64,000 nucleotides of DNA, from assembly GCA_964412105.1 (NCBI GenBank), contig CAYPNM010000007.1, forward strand, positions 42,999-106,998, written 5' to 3'. This DNA is from JAKAGZ01 sp964412105 (lineage in GTDB: Bacteria; Bacteroidota; Ignavibacteria; Ignavibacteriales; Ignavibacteriaceae). Below the pieces are notes generated by a model that was not told where the DNA came from, searched no databases, and saw only the letters and a program-made list of their open reading frames with translations. The position numbers and the translations under genes were made by a program. Shown here piece after piece: positions 56,901-64,000 of this stretch; the first letter of the stretch is position 1; every line of letters starts with the position of its first letter.

Positions 56901-57375
56901 TCTCAAAAATAGGATGTGAACGAAAAGAATGAAAACCGACTTTTCTCCCGTAACCTTGATCCTCAGCTTTGAAATAGTTTACCTGTGGTTTTATCGTCTC
57001 AATGCCAAGTGCATTTATATAATTGAATGCATCAAGAGTTAGTAAAAGTCCGCCGCCATTTTTTACGAATTTGTTTATTGAGCTTATTACGTTTTTTCCT
57101 GTTTCATCAGCAGAGAAAGAAAGTGTATCGGGTTTGTGAAACCAGATGACATTAAAATCTTTCAAGATTTCAGGTGAGTCAGAAATTTCCTTAAATGTTA
57201 TCTCTTTTACCGTAAACAGTTTCTCATTTCGCAAATATAAAAATGCAGAATCTTGTTCCGGATTGTTTCTGAAGTTTTCTTGATTTGAAAGGAAACCAAC
57301 TGTAATCTGTGAAAATAAATTTGATGCGCTAAGAAAGAATAAAATAAGAAAAGAAATTTTTTTAGCAAGATTCAT
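53992..57375 (-). CDS. Exported multi-domain glycosidase with amidotransferase-like N-terminus
   Basis: 1,127 residues with signal peptide (ISFLILFFLSASNLFSQ). Residues 20-255 look like a class I glutamine-amidotransferase/ThuA-type fold (FNVIWFHKPDTLSF, VKNGGGLLLTLDAFNYINALG, HPIFENLHGGAYIWNG, GKGRILAVGAYTYFAP) without a visible nucleophile-elbow Cys. A beta-sandwich region (about 290-555) is followed by a six-hairpin barrel (about 558-940) that shares motifs with the 869-residue protein at 46661, and C-terminal beta-domains. It opens a four-gene operon with 4-, 18- and 7-base spacers. The barrel is probably a hydrolase for alpha-linked sugars; the N-terminal domain may bind sugar. Confidence 0.75.
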   Translation of the reverse strand: MNLAKKISFLILFFLSASNLFSQITVGFLSNQENFRNNPEQDSAFLYLRNEKLFTVKEITFKEISDSPEILKDFNVIWFHKPDTLSFSADETGKNVISSINKFVKNGGGLLLTLDAFNYINALGIETIKPQVNYFKAEDQGYGRKVGFHSFRSHPIFENLHGGAYIWNGYEDNICRQVGFFGNSIPQNGKVVGIDWAYITFKEDSKLVVEYNEGKGRILAVGAYTYFAPKNFNKIQLHIFTNNCLDYVAGKKSSVKANYWNYETPQVVETPIKSNPFKMLVPKPWKTNAQSLTISEQFASKNFWDVSGERILIMGKENGGIDEIWTHPFMAIRDYEVGIQFPYKDTVYWLNDQRPRIEINPESFTRIYKFNRAFLKEIITADIQKPVGIVHYEYRGVYPAKIFIKFKSNLRFMWPYSSTALGSIFYGWDEGLNAFVTKDKSGDFNSIIGANKIPIRKLFGRFDGFNKEDSTLTGIPTEKLQVGGLIEYNLGMNDNFDVTISGTDEGNNKAGEFYKYGIENPEKIYISTNKYYSSFLKNQLMITTPNKEFNEGYRWALVGTDRFFVNTPGIGRSLVAGYSTTATGWDGAQKVSGRPGYAWYFGRDGQWSGMAVLDYGDFKKVKSELEVYNKFQSPNGKIYHELTTSGAVHYDAADATPLYIILNGHYLRWTGDIDFIKKNWDHIKKAINYCFSTDIDGDHLINNTNVGHGWVEGGPLYGSQTTFYLAGCWADALTEASNMAANIGDKKDAEYYSNESKIVREIIDKKFWNEKEKFYNYGKLPDGNFNPERTVLPAVPIYFGVTDQTKSQLNVDQYAGNNFSSDWGVRILGEESPLFNPRGYHLGSVWPLFTGWTALAEYKEGNSIQGFSHIMNNLLIYQHWAKGFVEEVLNGEDFQPSGVCPHQCWSETMVLQPTLEGMLGLYPDATRDYLKISPKLPADWDSLNVENIRIGKSIISLGMKRESGKTIYTFSPKGENKIQIEFGPAFAPGTKFSKAIINGKEVPFTSYSTSERESLSLKFELSGKAEIQIYHSGGISVLPLIDHPIQTYKSEGFRILSSNLDDKIYSMNVEGKSKKSETLKVYAPDEKITNVEGGEITGKDSGNYLIKVIFPESAEKYLRKTIKISLK

Positions 57376-57549
57376 AAACTAGCTTGTATTTATAGCCCCC
57401 TGCAGGATAAATAATTATTTATGAAGGGACCTTGTCATTCCCTTTAAAGCTAAAAATTAAATCTAATTGAAATAAAACTAATGAATAATAATTTAATTTG
57501 CCCGTAATAAATTGAAGTCAAAATTGGTTGGAATAACTCTATTTAGATA

Positions 57550-58008
57550 TTAGGATAATTCCCTGTTTTTAAATAATTCCGAAAGATCCAAGGTGGGTTT
57601 TTTACATTGACTGGCAAGTGATACATATTTACAGGCAAGAGAATCTTTCCCTGCACCAAGAACTGTAGTAATCATACCAAGGGCGCGTTCATATTCAGAG
57701 GGTGATAAATACTTGATTATCTTTTTCCAGATTACTTCTTCAAGGACATTAATTGTAGATTGTACTTCGTAAAGATCGAAACCGGAGGTAAATCTTTTTT
57801 CTGCAAGATCTTCACAATATCTGCATATCTCAATGAGACTTTTTGTTTCCACACTTTCAATTAAAATATTATAAAGATTCTTGAGCCGTTCTGCGTTTGT
57901 GTCTTTATCGGATTCAGAATAATGCTTAAGCCTAGTTTTGTCCAATTCAGACAGTGCTTCATTAATTATTTCTACCCTGTCGCTTTTAAGAAATTTTGCC
58001 AACGGCAT
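57550..58008 (-). CDS. RsbRD-N-like regulatory protein
   Basis: 152 residues, all helical, no membrane segment. The pattern (AERLKNLYNILIESVETKSLIEICRYCEDLAEKRFTSGFDLYEVQSTINVLEEVIWKKI, about residues 40-100, quoted by its ends) resembles the globin-like N-terminal domain of RsbR-type stressosome proteins, with no STAS or kinase part attached. It follows NfnB by 8 bases in the same direction, so it is co-transcribed with the transhydrogenase. A redox- or stress-sensing partner role is possible but not shown. Confidence 0.6.
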   Translation of the reverse strand: MPLAKFLKSDRVEIINEALSELDKTRLKHYSESDKDTNAERLKNLYNILIESVETKSLIEICRYCEDLAEKRFTSGFDLYEVQSTINVLEEVIWKKIIKYLSPSEYERALGMITTVLGAGKDSLACKYVSLASQCKKPTLDLSELFKNRELS

Positions 58009-58016
58009 ATAGCCCC

Positions 58017-59441
58017 CTAATTTGTATTCGCCTTTAAAAATTCGTCAATTGCTTTTGCAGCTGTTCTTCCCGCGCCCATTGCAAGAATTACTGTTGCACC
58101 ACCGGTTACAATATCACCTCCGGCAAAAACACCTTTCTTTGATGTCTCCATCGTTTCTTCGTTGACAAGAATATTTCCCCATTTATTAAATTGGAGATCC
58201 GGAGTAGTTTTCTGAATTATCGGATTCGATCCGTTTCCAATAGCAATGACAGCCATATCGATATCTAGAACATATTCTGATCCTTTAATCGGAACTGGTC
58301 TTCTTCTTCCCGAAGCATCGGGTTCGCCAAGCTCCATTTTTTGAAGTTCCACCCCTGTTAGCCAACCGTTTTTATCACCAATAAATTTAGTCGGATTAGA
58401 TAAAAGAATAAATTCGATTCCTTCCTGCTTTGCGTGATGAACTTCCTCTTTTCTGGCAGGCATTTCGACTTCTGACCTTCGGTAAATTATATAAGCGTTT
58501 TTTGCACCAAGTCTTTTGGAAGTTCTTACAGCATCCATTGCCGTATTGCCGCCTCCGAAAACTGCAACATTCTTTCCCCTTACATCAAAAACAGGCGTAT
58601 CGTATTCAGGGAATCGATAGGCCTTCATCAAATTAACTCTCGTTAAGAATTCATTTGATGAATATACTCCGTTAAGGTTTTCACCATCAATATTTAAGAA
58701 GTAAGGTAGCCCTGCACCAACAGCAATAAATGCTGCATCGTAACCATTCTGCAATAATTCATCAAGTGTATCTGTAAATCCAATTACCGAATTTGGTTTA
58801 AATTCAACGCCCAGTTCCTTAAGCACATCAATTTCTGTTTTAACAATTTCTTTCGGCAAACGGAACTGTGGAATACCGTAAACAAGAACTCCACCGAGTT
58901 CGTGTAAAGCCTCAAAAACAGTTACATCGTGACCCATCTGAATGAGATCAGCAGCACAGCTCAAGCCTGCAGGACCACTTCCTACAATTGCAACTTTCTT
59001 TCCAGTTTTACTTTTTAACTCGGGTTTCCTTAATCCAAATTTTTCTCTTTCATAGTCGGCAACAAATCTTTCAAGTCTTCCGATTGCTACAGGCTCATTT
59101 TTCTTTCCCACAACACATTTGACTTCGCATTGTTCTTCCTGGGGACAAACTCTTCCGCAAATTGCAGGAAGCATATTATCTTCTTTTATCTTTGCGGCGG
59201 CTTCCATAAACTTTCTTTCAGTAACAAGTTGAATAAATTCACCAATTTTTACTCCAACTGGACATCCTGCAACGCAGGTTGGTTTGGGACATTGTATGCA
59301 TCTTTCAGCTTCCAGCACAGCAAGTTCTTCAGTAAAACCAAGGTTAACTTCCTCAAAATTGTGACTTCTGGCTTCACTATCTTGCTCGGGCATTAACTGT
59401 CTTGGTATTTTCATTCTTTCTTTATTTGATAACTTTCCCAT
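58017..59441 (-). CDS. nfnB: NfnB/GltA-type NADPH-dependent flavoprotein subunit
   Basis: 474 residues. N-terminal 4Fe-4S domain with RCIQCPKPTCVAGCPVG and CGRVCPQEEQCEVKCV (about 45-105), FAD motif VAIVGSGPAGLSCAADLI, NAD(P) motif VAVFGGGNTAMDAVR and the terminal GGDIVTGGATVILAMGAGRTAAKAI. This matches the small glutamate synthase subunit family and, because it is paired with an NfnA-like gene directly upstream (17-base gap) rather than with gltB, it fits the large subunit of NADH-dependent ferredoxin:NADP+ oxidoreductase. It is cytoplasmic and supplies NADPH by electron bifurcation/confurcation. Confidence 0.92.
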   Translation of the reverse strand: MGKLSNKERMKIPRQLMPEQDSEARSHNFEEVNLGFTEELAVLEAERCIQCPKPTCVAGCPVGVKIGEFIQLVTERKFMEAAAKIKEDNMLPAICGRVCPQEEQCEVKCVVGKKNEPVAIGRLERFVADYEREKFGLRKPELKSKTGKKVAIVGSGPAGLSCAADLIQMGHDVTVFEALHELGGVLVYGIPQFRLPKEIVKTEIDVLKELGVEFKPNSVIGFTDTLDELLQNGYDAAFIAVGAGLPYFLNIDGENLNGVYSSNEFLTRVNLMKAYRFPEYDTPVFDVRGKNVAVFGGGNTAMDAVRTSKRLGAKNAYIIYRRSEVEMPARKEEVHHAKQEGIEFILLSNPTKFIGDKNGWLTGVELQKMELGEPDASGRRRPVPIKGSEYVLDIDMAVIAIGNGSNPIIQKTTPDLQFNKWGNILVNEETMETSKKGVFAGGDIVTGGATVILAMGAGRTAAKAIDEFLKANTN

Positions 59442-59458
59442 TCGAATTCTCCGATATT

Positions 59459-60334
59459 TTATCCGGCAATCGCCGCTTTATTTTTACTTAAACCGTTCTG
59501 AAATTCTTTATCAATATTACAGAAATGATCTACTGCTTCCTTCTCAAAAACGCCGTATGTTCTGTTTCTTCTTGCAAGAGTCTCGAAGTCCACTTTATGA
59601 GCATCGAACTCCGGCCCATCAACACAAACAAATACAGTTTTATTATCTACTATTGCTCTGCATCCTCCGCACATACCTGTACCATCAACCATTACAGGAT
59701 TTAAACTTACCACTGTCTTAATTCCGTATGGACGTGTAACATCAGCAACTGCTTTCATCATAGGAATGGGACCAATTGCAAGAACAAAATCAATTTTCTT
59801 TCCTGAATCAATTAGATCTTTTAATTTCTGGGTAACAAAACCATGATACCCGTAACTTCCATCATCTGTTGTAGGATAAACTTCATCACAGACTTTCTTC
59901 ATTTCATCTTCCAGAATTACAAATTCTTTAGTTCTTCCACCAATAATCGAAATTGTATGATTACCTGCCTTTTTCAATGCAACCGCCGTTGGATATGCAA
60001 TTGCTGTTCCAACCCCTCCGCCGATTGAAACCGCTGTTCCGAAATTTTCGATGTGCGAAGCTTTACCAAGCGGCCCAACTACATCTTGAATAGTATCCCC
60101 AGTATTTAGGGAATTTAGTTCCATCGTTGTCTTTCCAATTCCCTGGACAATAATAGTTATAGTTCCTTTTTCGACATTAGAATCGGCAATAGTCAGTGGA
60201 ATCCTCTCCCCGCCTTCTTTTATCCTGATAATCACAAATTGCCCGGCTTTTCTTTTCTGGGCTATTTTGGGGGCTTCGATCTCAAATTTCTTAATGTTTG
60301 AGGCTAAAAACTGCGCTAGAATTATTTTATGCAT
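59459..60334 (-). CDS. nfnA: NfnA/SudB-type ferredoxin:NADP oxidoreductase subunit
   Basis: 291 residues. FAD-binding ferredoxin-reductase domain (GQFVIIRIKEGGERIPLTIAD), NAD domain (AVSIGGGVGTAIAYPTAVAL, VLAIGPIPMMKAV) and a 2Fe-2S centre in the stretch DGTGMCGGCRAIVDNKTVFVC with the usual dihydroorotate-dehydrogenase-K/sulfide-dehydrogenase spacing. With the downstream NfnB gene it forms the two-subunit Nfn transhydrogenase common in anaerobes. It is the first gene of a three-gene unit. A sulfide dehydrogenase activity has been described for related pairs, so that is the alternative. Confidence 0.92.
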   Translation of the reverse strand: MHKIILAQFLASNIKKFEIEAPKIAQKRKAGQFVIIRIKEGGERIPLTIADSNVEKGTITIIVQGIGKTTMELNSLNTGDTIQDVVGPLGKASHIENFGTAVSIGGGVGTAIAYPTAVALKKAGNHTISIIGGRTKEFVILEDEMKKVCDEVYPTTDDGSYGYHGFVTQKLKDLIDSGKKIDFVLAIGPIPMMKAVADVTRPYGIKTVVSLNPVMVDGTGMCGGCRAIVDNKTVFVCVDGPEFDAHKVDFETLARRNRTYGVFEKEAVDHFCNIDKEFQNGLSKNKAAIAG

Positions 60335-60497
60335 CTTAATTTCTCTGTTAATTGAATTATTTACAGATTAAGCAAAAAGTTAATTGGTAATGAATATCAA
60401 AAAAAGAGCCATTTAAAAACATAGATTTTGGTCTATTTGAAGTGCGTAATCCTTCAAAATTGATCAGAATTATATCATTTTTGCAACTTACTGTATC

Positions 60498-60728
60498 TTA
60501 ATTTTCAGATTTGGGAATATGACCAGTTGTTTTTTCTTCGTAAAGCTTTATCATCACACTATTTGGAGATTGTATAATAGAGTAATCTCGGCTATGCATG
60601 CAAATGCAATTCCAACACATTAGAGCAATAATGCTCAGAATTGAGTAAAGACTGAGCTCAATTAGTCCATAGATGATAAGAGTAGTTCCAGATATCATTA
60701 AAAGATAGGAAAATATTTTCCCTGGCAT
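60498..60728 (-). CDS. Small membrane protein of unknown function
   Basis: 76 residues with two hydrophobic helices (IFSYLLMISGTTLIIYGLIEL and YSILSIIALMCWNCICMHS) and a polar C-terminal tail. A WNCICM cysteine pair lies at the end of the second helix. I recognise no family. It is followed after 160 bases by the nfnA start and preceded 62 bases upstream by a larger membrane-protein gene in the same direction. Confidence 0.5.
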   Translation of the reverse strand: MPGKIFSYLLMISGTTLIIYGLIELSLYSILSIIALMCWNCICMHSRDYSIIQSPNSVMIKLYEEKTTGHIPKSEN

Positions 60729-60790
60729 TTGCTGACCCGAATTTATACAAATAATTTACTTTCTTACCCTGCAAATGTAAATATCAAGTT

Positions 60791-61837
60791 TCAATGATCA
60801 GCAGTGTCAAAATGGGAAATCTTAACATTGGAATTATAGAACATCCCCATAATCAGGGTTGAAGTAACAAAAAACTTAATGCGTGAATAACCCTTTAATT
60901 TTTGCGATCTCTTCCAGTTAAAGAATAAGATTTTTTTAAGCTCAGGGAAAGTAGAAATTATCTTCTCAGTTTGTGAGAAGTAATTAATTTGTTTTTTGTC
61001 AATTATTTTTCGAAATGCTTTGTACAGTAGCGGCGAGACCAAAGTAAACCAGAGAAATAAAATCACGAATGATCTTACCAGCATAATTATTAGTTTTATG
61101 GAATACTCTTCACCCAGTTCAGGATGGAAATAAGAATAAACGACCAGTATTAATACCACAGTTAAAAATATTTTGCCGGGTTTTTTATTCCACCATCTTT
61201 TTCTCTCCCTTTTAATTTCAGGGAATTTTTCACCATATTTTGAAGAATCAAAAGAAGTTAATTCTTTCTCTGAAATACTTCTGTTTATCCATTCAGGAAG
61301 TTTGCCGGCTGCATATCCGAAAATAAAACCTATCAAAAAATGAAGTAAAATATATGCTGAAATAATTAGCAGGCTTACACTAACAAATTCCTGCGAACTG
61401 TTTTTGCCGAAAAATTCCGAAATAAGAATTCGCGAGTACGTATCGATAGAATTCCAAAGAGTATTACCAAAAACTATTGTTAATGTTAATATTCTCTGGG
61501 CTCCGGATAGAACTACAACTGTAATTGCAAACAGAATTGCCGAAGTTTTAAAAAACTTTTTCGAAAAAAAGAAAACTTCACCTAATAATCCCTGCATAAG
61601 AACAGCGACGTGTGCGGTCAATGGCACATACGGACTGATGGATGCTTTTATTAAGACTACGATAATTGAAGCTTTCAGTATTTCGCCGCGTGAAGAAAAC
61701 AATGACAATAGAGATATTAATATGACGGCAAATCCGCTAAGCAACGCACCACTAAACGGAATGCTGAAAGCATGTAATATCCCGCCTAGCACAGATTCGC
61801 TGAATGCCCACAGCGCGGTTATCCTGATAATCGCCAA
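60791..61837 (-). CDS. Multi-pass membrane protein of unknown function (ECF-transporter-like N-terminus?)
   Basis: 348 residues. The first 190 hold five or six helices with small residues (ALWAFSESVLGGILHAFSIPFSGALLSGFAVILISL, VVVLSGAQRIL, LLHFLIGFIFGYAAGKLPEW), a layout reminiscent of ECF-transporter S components. Then comes a charged cytoplasmic stretch (about 200-220) and two or three further helices (IFLTVVLILVVYSYFHP, SFVILFLWFTLVSPLLY). The C-terminal part vaguely recalls the T component, but no coupling motif is certain. No ABC gene is next to it. Function is not proposed beyond integral membrane protein. Confidence 0.6.
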   Translation of the reverse strand: MAIIRITALWAFSESVLGGILHAFSIPFSGALLSGFAVILISLLSLFSSRGEILKASIIVVLIKASISPYVPLTAHVAVLMQGLLGEVFFFSKKFFKTSAILFAITVVVLSGAQRILTLTIVFGNTLWNSIDTYSRILISEFFGKNSSQEFVSVSLLIISAYILLHFLIGFIFGYAAGKLPEWINRSISEKELTSFDSSKYGEKFPEIKRERKRWWNKKPGKIFLTVVLILVVYSYFHPELGEEYSIKLIIMLVRSFVILFLWFTLVSPLLYKAFRKIIDKKQINYFSQTEKIISTFPELKKILFFNWKRSQKLKGYSRIKFFVTSTLIMGMFYNSNVKISHFDTADH

Positions 61838-62266
61838 TGACTTGTCGAGCGAAGTAAGATCTTCTAAAGTTTTAATAAACGGCCTACTATAAAATTAGAT
61901 TTCAATAATCTCTGTTAAAGATAAAGGCTTTATAAAAATAAAGAAAATTCTCATTGTTTTTATAAGATATTCTAGAAAATTTGAGCAAAATTAGTTAGCT
62001 ACATAAATTGAGATCCTAAAGTTATTTAGAACTTTATTTGCATTAACAAATTTCACGTTATAGCTGTTGAAGAAATTAGGAAGCATAATCTCAGCTTGCA
62101 GTGATAAGTTATTATATTTGTGCTTAAACAAGCAAATCGGGCAGTGACTGAATGAACTTAAATATGATGAAGTAGTACGTATTAAAAGATTAGACTTGCT
62201 TACCCTAAAAAATAATTAAGATAAATAAAAGCCGGATCAAATTGACCCGGCTTTTTTATTTGCGAA
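61838..62266. other. Intergenic region, no gene seen
   Basis: About 430 AT-rich bases between two minus-strand genes. It carries the presumed promoter of the membrane-protein gene and the terminator of the S41 peptidase. No open frame or RNA-like structure stands out otherwise. Confidence 0.5.
62226..62258 (-). terminator. Intrinsic terminator of the tricorn-like peptidase gene
   Basis: Arms AAAAGCCGGATC / GACCCGGCTTTT around a short loop, one base mismatch, lying 9 bases past the stop codon at 62267. A TTTTATTT tail follows on the minus strand. Confidence 0.75.
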
Positions 62267-64000
62267 TTATCTTTTCTGGTAAGGAGGCTGTGGAGCAAAT
62301 TTAAACGGTTCCTCTTTTATCTCTTTCATCACTTCTTTAATTGCTGCGTCTAGCTGCGGATCCTTCCCTGCCATAACCGAAGCTGGATCATTGTCTACAA
62401 CAATATCTGGATCGACTCCGTGGTTTTCAACCAACCATTTCCCTTCATTGCCGTAAAATGCATTGTTAGACTGGTTTACACTTCCGTTATCCATTGTAAT
62501 TTGCTCATTTATAATTCCAACGAGTCCTCCCCAAGTTGGAACGCCGACAATTTTTCCCAAATGATTTGCTCTGAAATCTTCGAGGAATGCCTCACCATCT
62601 GACCCGTCATCCTCATTTGTCACTGCGACATAATGTGCATTTGATGTACTGCCGGGATATCTGAAAGGTACCATTCCTGTCAGCACGTTGTATGCAGTCA
62701 TTTTTCTTTCGAGCTTGTCAATCAGGAAATATTCGGTCCAGCCGCCGGAGTTTCTCCTTACATCTATTATAAGGCCCTTCTTATAGCGGAATGCTCTCCA
62801 GAATTTATCAAACTGCCCAATACCACCGGCACCCATTGCTGTAATGTGCATGTAGCCTACTTCACCATTTGTCTCTTTGAGGACTTTATGAATATTATCA
62901 GCAAGCCACCTGTTGTAACGGTATATTCTGCTGTTTCTTATTGGAGTAATTTCATAAGTCTTTGCACCCGTTAAAGTCGGTTTATTATTTACGGTAATCG
63001 AAACTTTTTGCCCTTTAATTACCTGAAGTTCTTTGAAGTAATCTTCTGGCACTTTTATCTCTTTCCCGTTTATTGCTATTAAATAATCTCCCTCTTTAAC
63101 ATCAATATCTGGCCTTGAAAGCGGAGTTGCTAGATTCAAATCATATTCAGTGGGCCCATAAATTTTATCGAATTTATAGTATCCCGCTGCTTGATCAGCT
63201 ATAAGATCGGCTCCTATCCAGCCAGTAAAAACATCCGACTTTGGCGTTTCCATTGGACCATAATCTCCTCCGCCTATGTATGTATGGGAAGTTGCCAGCT
63301 CACCAACAAGCTGCTGCATTACCCAGTTAAGATCACCGCGTGATGAGATATAAGGAATGTATGCGCGGTACTTTTCACCCAATGCTTTCCAGTCCTGCCC
63401 ATCCATAGTTGAATCATAAAAGAAGTCCCGGTACCATCTCCAGGTATCATTAAATATCTGGTTCCATTCTTTCCTGCTGTCAACAAGATAATTCATCCCG
63501 TCAAGATTAAGTTTGTTACCTAATGATTTTGTTTTATAAGCATCATTTAATGATGTTGTGTAATAATCTTTGTTTCTACTGATCAGAAGATTTTCCCCAT
63601 TGGAGGAGATTTTAAAATCTTTAATCTTCTCACTAAGCACAACCTCCTTCTTCATATTCATATCGAATATATGAAGATCCCATTTGGTCGCACCTTTTGG
63701 TTTAAATATTTCTTCATATTCATCTTCTGTAAATGCAGGGACAGAAGCCCACGCAACCCTGTCATTACCGGCTTTCAGGAAAAAATAATTCCCTGGTTCA
63801 ACCGGCAGCGGGAATGTCCTTTTGATTATGTCTTTTGTATCGATCTTTAAATTGTTGTCAGGCTTCTTTATCTCACTTGTAACCGGTTCCGCAAAAGGTG
63901 GCGTCAATCCATCCTGCAGTTGCACAATCATAACCTGCTGTGGTGTTGCTTCGACGTGATTATCTTCATAGAAGTCCATATGAAGATCAAAATTCCTGCT
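62267..64000 (-). CDS. Tricorn-type S41 peptidase, C-terminal part (runs off window)
   Basis: At least 577 residues are present; the frame stays open to base 64000 (SRNFDLHMDFYEDN), so the N-terminal beta-propeller lies outside. In order: the end of a propeller (EVVLSEKIKDFKISSNGENLLI), the tricorn C1 helical domain (EWNQIFNDTWRWYRDFFYDSTMDGQDW), an embedded PDZ domain (RPDIDVKEGDYLIAINGKEI), and the S41 core (LIIDVRRNSGGW) with catalytic Ser in NEDDGSDGEAF (codon 62600-62602). The family degrades peptides; exported Bacteroidota members act in the periplasm. Followed by a terminator. Confidence 0.9.
   Translation of the reverse strand, partial: SRNFDLHMDFYEDNHVEATPQQVMIVQLQDGLTPPFAEPVTSEIKKPDNNLKIDTKDIIKRTFPLPVEPGNYFFLKAGNDRVAWASVPAFTEDEYEEIFKPKGATKWDLHIFDMNMKKEVVLSEKIKDFKISSNGENLLISRNKDYYTTSLNDAYKTKSLGNKLNLDGMNYLVDSRKEWNQIFNDTWRWYRDFFYDSTMDGQDWKALGEKYRAYIPYISSRGDLNWVMQQLVGELATSHTYIGGGDYGPMETPKSDVFTGWIGADLIADQAAGYYKFDKIYGPTEYDLNLATPLSRPDIDVKEGDYLIAINGKEIKVPEDYFKELQVIKGQKVSITVNNKPTLTGAKTYEITPIRNSRIYRYNRWLADNIHKVLKETNGEVGYMHITAMGAGGIGQFDKFWRAFRYKKGLIIDVRRNSGGWTEYFLIDKLERKMTAYNVLTGMVPFRYPGSTSNAHYVAVTNEDDGSDGEAFLEDFRANHLGKIVGVPTWGGLVGIINEQITMDNGSVNQSNNAFYGNEGKWLVENHGVDPDIVVDNDPASVMAGKDPQLDAAIKEVMKEIKEEPFKFAPQPPYQKR

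Noticed and set aside
61404..61892. A 162-codon plus-strand frame opposite the membrane-protein gene
   Set aside because: Antisense shadow. The minus-strand frame is longer, has coherent transmembrane segments and a start that fits its neighbours.

Overview
The window looks like a draft chromosome contig of a free-living, saccharolytic member of the Bacteroidota/Ignavibacteriota line, most likely class Ignavibacteria. This rests on AT-rich DNA, a SusC/SusD/SusE set, two secreted enzymes with a type IX secretion C-terminal domain carrying the YPNPFNP motif, and an NfnAB-type transhydrogenase. No rRNA, tRNA, CRISPR, phage or transposase gene was seen. Three runs of 100 Ns (2119-2218, 10255-10354, 18830-18929) are scaffold gaps. 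Each damages or hides a gene end, and one is flanked by an exact 55-bp duplication that looks like an assembly artefact.

Region 1 (1-22.1 kb) is a starch/maltodextrin utilisation locus. It holds a double GH13 polypeptide (or two GH13 genes joined across a gap), a SusE-like starch-binding lipoprotein, SusD, SusC, two tandem NarL-type response regulators, a beta-propeller sensor kinase, a large T9SS-exported GH13 enzyme, an MFS disaccharide transporter and a periplasmic GH13 alpha-amylase. Four copies of an ACCTG...AGGT inverted repeat lie between these genes and are the best candidates for the operator of a local regulon.

Region 2 (22.1-31.7 kb) has a conserved protein of unknown function, a lysine-6-dehydrogenase-like enzyme, a decayed galactokinase remnant, then galT, a T9SS-exported GH53 endo-galactanase, a GH2 beta-galactosidase and an APC permease. 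This is a beta-1,4-galactan to galactose route.

Region 3 (31.7-40 kb) has a papain-fold peptidase, a second GH2 beta-galactosidase, a GH38 alpha-mannosidase and a DUF192 protein.

Region 4 (40-46.5 kb) is a minus-strand operon: SSS-family symporter, small membrane protein, galactokinase, and a complete Rbs/Mgl-type ABC importer. It probably supplies and phosphorylates galactose released by regions 2 and 3, with galT in region 2 taking the next step.

Region 5 (46.6-57.4 kb) is a tight four-gene operon of exported glycosidases: two related (alpha/alpha)6-barrel hydrolases, one with an N-terminal glutamine-amidotransferase-like domain, a GH63/MGH-type glycosidase and a PA14-containing GH3 enzyme. 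Its substrate is not obvious and it is the least described part of the window.

Region 6 (57.5-64 kb) is housekeeping and unknown: an RsbRD-N-like protein, NfnB and NfnA, two membrane proteins of unknown role, and the C-terminal part of a tricorn-type S41 peptidase running off the right edge.
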